DNA from: Solirubrobacteraceae bacterium
GTDB lineage: Bacteria; Actinomycetota; Thermoleophilia; Solirubrobacterales; Solirubrobacteraceae
DNA: 9,816 bases
Direction: 5' to 3'
Assembly: GCA_030038955.1 (NCBI GenBank)
Contig: JASHQV010000169.1
Coordinates: forward strand, 1 to 9,816
Under the pieces are notes generated by a model. It was not told the origin of the DNA, did not search any database, and saw only the letters and a program-made list of their open reading frames with translations. Within the stretch, counting starts at the first letter, position 1; each line of letters starts with the position of its first letter. Shown here piece after piece: positions 7,969 through 9,816 of this stretch. Made by a program: the position numbers and the translations under genes.

Positions 7969-8244
7969 ATGGAGCGGTGCTTCATCTGCGCCAAGCACCA
8001 AGACATGAGCGCCGTCCCCGGCGGTGGGCTGATAAGCGACGAGCACTGCATCGTCTCGCACCTGCCCCTGACCACCCCCAGGGGAGTCGAGCAGGCCGTC
8101 TACCTGGGATATCGCTACCCACACACCGCGCGCGAGTTCTGGTGGACCCGCGTTGATGAATGGCCCAGCGCTCCACGCGGTGGCGCCAACGAAGTCAGCC
8201 AACTGGCTGACCGCATTCGCGCCGTGCTCTCGTCAAGGGCGTAG
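7969..8244 (+). CDS. HIT-family protein remnant lacking the histidine-triad core
   Basis: 91-residue product. The start MERCFICAKH...VPGGGLISDEHCIVSHLPL resembles the N-terminal strands of HIT-domain nucleotide hydrolases or transferases, and the end RYPHTAREFWWTRVDEWPSAPRGG resembles the segment that follows the HxHxH motif in a group of actinobacterial HIT proteins (from memory of the family). The expected middle (the helix and the His-x-His-x-His strand, on the order of 50-70 residues) is absent. The two parts meet at Y48/R49, about base 8112, and remain in frame. C4 and C7 form a CxxC as in many HIT N-termini. Without the triad, HIT catalysis is not expected. It is either an in-frame deletion pseudogene or a small protein with another role. 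It is divergent from the HAD gene and convergent with groEL. Confidence 0.65.
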   Translation: MERCFICAKHQDMSAVPGGGLISDEHCIVSHLPLTTPRGVEQAVYLGYRYPHTAREFWWTRVDEWPSAPRGGANEVSQLADRIRAVLSSRA

Positions 8245-8283
8245 CACGGCCACCGCATCTCAACTCAAGTCCCCAGTCGCAAG

Positions 8284-8315
8284 AAAAAGGGGCCCGGCGT
8301 CACAGCCGGGCCCCT
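8284..8315 (-). terminator. Intrinsic terminator of groEL
   Basis: On the - strand an 11-bp GC-rich stem (8315-8305 with 8298-8288, core GGGGCCCGGC) closes a 6-base loop and runs into a T-tract (8288-8284). It lies 51 bases after the groEL stop. The + strand side has no T-run, so it would mainly serve groEL. Confidence 0.88.
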
Positions 8316-8365
8316 CAACAGCACTCGCCTGTTACAGACGATTACATCAAGTCGCGCCGGGCGAC

Positions 8366-9816
8366 CTACATCATCCCCGACATGTCGGGCATGCCGCCGC
8401 CGCCAGCGCCAGCCGCCTCCTTCTCGGGGACCTCGGCGACGATCGCCTCGGTCGTGAGGATGTTCTTGGCGATCGAGGCGGCGTTCTGCAGCGCCGAGCG
8501 CGTCACCATCGCCGGGTCGATGATGCCCGCGGAGATCAGGTCGACGGTCTCGCCGGTGGCGGCGTTGAGACCTTGGCCGGCCTTTGCCTTGCGGACGTCG
8601 TTGACCACCACCGAACCCTCGAGGCCGGCGTTCTCGGCGATCTGACGGAGCGGCTCCTCGAGCGCGCGGTGCACGATCTTCGCGCCGGTGCGCTCATCGG
8701 CGTCATCGATCGCGTCGACCTTGAGGGCCTTCTGCGCGGCCAGCAGCGCGACGCCGCCGCCCGGCACGATGCCCTCTTCGAGCGCCGCCCGGGTCGCCTG
8801 CAGAGCGTCCTCGACGCGATGCTTCTTCTCCTTCATCTCGGTCTCGGTGGCCGCGCCGACCTTGACCACGGCGACGCCGCCGGACAGCTTCGCGAGGCGC
8901 TCCTGGAGCTTCTCGCGGTCGAAGTCCGAATCGGTGTTTTCGATCTCGGTCTTGATCTGGTTGATGCGGCCCTTGATCCCGTCGCTGTCGCCGGCGCCGT
9001 CGACGATCGTCGTGGTGTCCTTGGCGACGACCACGCGGCGGGCGCGACCGAGCTGGGAGAGCTGGGTGTTCTCCAGCTTCAGCCCCATCTCCTCGGTGAT
9101 CACCTCGGCGCCCGAGAGGATCGCGATGTCCTCCAGCATCCGCTTGCGGCGGTCGCCGAAGCCCGGCGCCTTCACGGCGACGCCGGTGAACGTGCCGCGG
9201 AGCTTGTTGACGACCAGCGTCGCCAGCGACTCACCCTCCACGTCCTCGGCGATGATCAGCAGCGGCTTGCCCGACTGGATCACCTGCTCGAGCACGGGCA
9301 GGACGTCACGGACGGAGCCGATCTTCTGGTTGGCGATGAGGATGTAGGGATCCTCGAGGACGGCCTCCATGCGGTCCTGGTCGGTGACCATGTAGGGGCT
9401 GATGTAGCCCTTGTCGAACTGCATGCCCTCGGTGAACTCGAGGTCCATGCCGAACGTCTGGCCCTCCTCGACGTTGACGACGCCGTCCTTGCCGACCTTC
9501 TCGATCGCGTCGGCGATCACGTCGCCGATCTCCTCGTCGCCGGCGGAGATCGTCGCGACGCGCGCGATCTGGTCCTTGCCGGAAACCTCCTTGGACTGCG
9601 AGGCGATGTTGGCGACGACCTGATCGACCGCCTTCTCGATGCCGCGCTTGAGCGCCAGCGGGTTGGCGCCCGCCGCGACGTTCTTCAGGCCCTGGCGAAC
9701 GATCGCCTGAGCCAGCACCGTGGCGGTGGTGGTGCCGTCGCCAGCGACGTCGTTGGTGGCGGTCGCCACCTCACGCACCAGCTGAGCGCCCTGGTTCTCG
9801 AAGACGTCCTCGACCT
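8366..9816 (-). CDS. groEL: Chaperonin GroEL (60 kDa), 5'-truncated by the window edge
   Basis: Cytoplasmic ATP-driven folding chaperonin that forms 7-mer rings. The frame is open to the right edge, reading VEDVFENQGAQLVREV upstream of the internal GTG at 9778, so about the first 65 residues lie outside. ATP-site motif GDGTTTATVLAQ starts at 9742. The apical domain includes EGMQFDKGYISPYM, PLLIIAEDVEGESLATLVVN and APGFGDRRKRMLEDIA. KLSGGVAVVKVGAATETEM and RVEDALQATRAA follow; the Asp at 8808-8806 corresponds to the ATP-hydrolysis residue D398 of E. coli GroEL. GGGVAL and IDPAMVTRSALQNAAS are present. The tail is Gly/Met-rich (GGGGMPDMSGMM), as in housekeeping GroEL rather than the His-rich GroEL1 type. 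TAG is at 8368-8366. No groES is seen downstream; anything upstream, including HrcA/CIRCE control, is outside the window. The gene appears intact. Confidence 0.98.
   Translation of the reverse strand, partial: VEDVFENQGAQLVREVATATNDVAGDGTTTATVLAQAIVRQGLKNVAAGANPLALKRGIEKAVDQVVANIASQSKEVSGKDQIARVATISAGDEEIGDVIADAIEKVGKDGVVNVEEGQTFGMDLEFTEGMQFDKGYISPYMVTDQDRMEAVLEDPYILIANQKIGSVRDVLPVLEQVIQSGKPLLIIAEDVEGESLATLVVNKLRGTFTGVAVKAPGFGDRRKRMLEDIAILSGAEVITEEMGLKLENTQLSQLGRARRVVVAKDTTTIVDGAGDSDGIKGRINQIKTEIENTDSDFDREKLQERLAKLSGGVAVVKVGAATETEMKEKKHRVEDALQATRAALEEGIVPGGGVALLAAQKALKVDAIDDADERTGAKIVHRALEEPLRQIAENAGLEGSVVVNDVRKAKAGQGLNAATGETVDLISAGIIDPAMVTRSALQNAASIAKNILTTEAIVAEVPEKEAAGAGGGGMPDMSGMM

Overview
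The window reads as chromosomal DNA from a high-GC actinobacterium. Thermoleophilia/Solirubrobacterales-like is my best guess. This rests on GC near 70% in the core genes (44 of 60 bases at 2161-2220), frequent GTG starts, a TreY that is shorter than usual between active-site regions I and II, and a secreted protein built from paired-cysteine repeats of a kind I associate with soil actinobacteria. The taxon is an inference; no marker gene here settles it.

Left part (1-3634, + strand): a two-gene glycogen/trehalose unit. glgX enters from the left edge and ends at 1578. A Shine-Dalgarno-rich 25-base gap leads into treY (1604-3634). GlgX debranches glycogen or maltodextrin, and TreY converts the reducing end of the linear chains into a maltooligosyl-trehalose end. 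The usual next gene, treZ, is not here.

Middle (3635-7200): an accessory-looking stretch. A probable promoter precedes a broken gene for an exported putative-Ig-fold protein (about 3738-4776). Its first frameshift is explained exactly by a diverged 26-bp tandem duplication, and more stops and shifts follow in a locally AT-richer sequence (28 of 60 GC at 4501-4560). Next is an intact secreted protein with seven Cys-pair repeats, probably a seven-bladed beta-propeller (4790-6094). A frameshifted copy of the last ~140 bp of treY follows at 6240-6379, so treY 3'-end sequence brackets the ~2.6-kb interval. A FitAB/VapBC-type toxin-antitoxin pair lies next on the - strand, with an ATGA overlap and a promoter/operator candidate.

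Right part (7200-9816): a HAD sugar-phosphatase-like gene (- strand); a divergent small HIT-family remnant whose start and end match the family but whose histidine-triad core is absent (+ strand); a strong intrinsic terminator; and groEL (- strand), running off the right edge.

I found no new multi-gene system that I can defend. The most unusual points are the treY 3'-end remnant beyond the accessory genes, the duplication that broke the Ig-fold gene, a codon-aligned 45-bp perfect palindrome inside treY, and the HIT gene lacking its catalytic core. I saw no CRISPR array, tRNA, rRNA, integrase or transposase.
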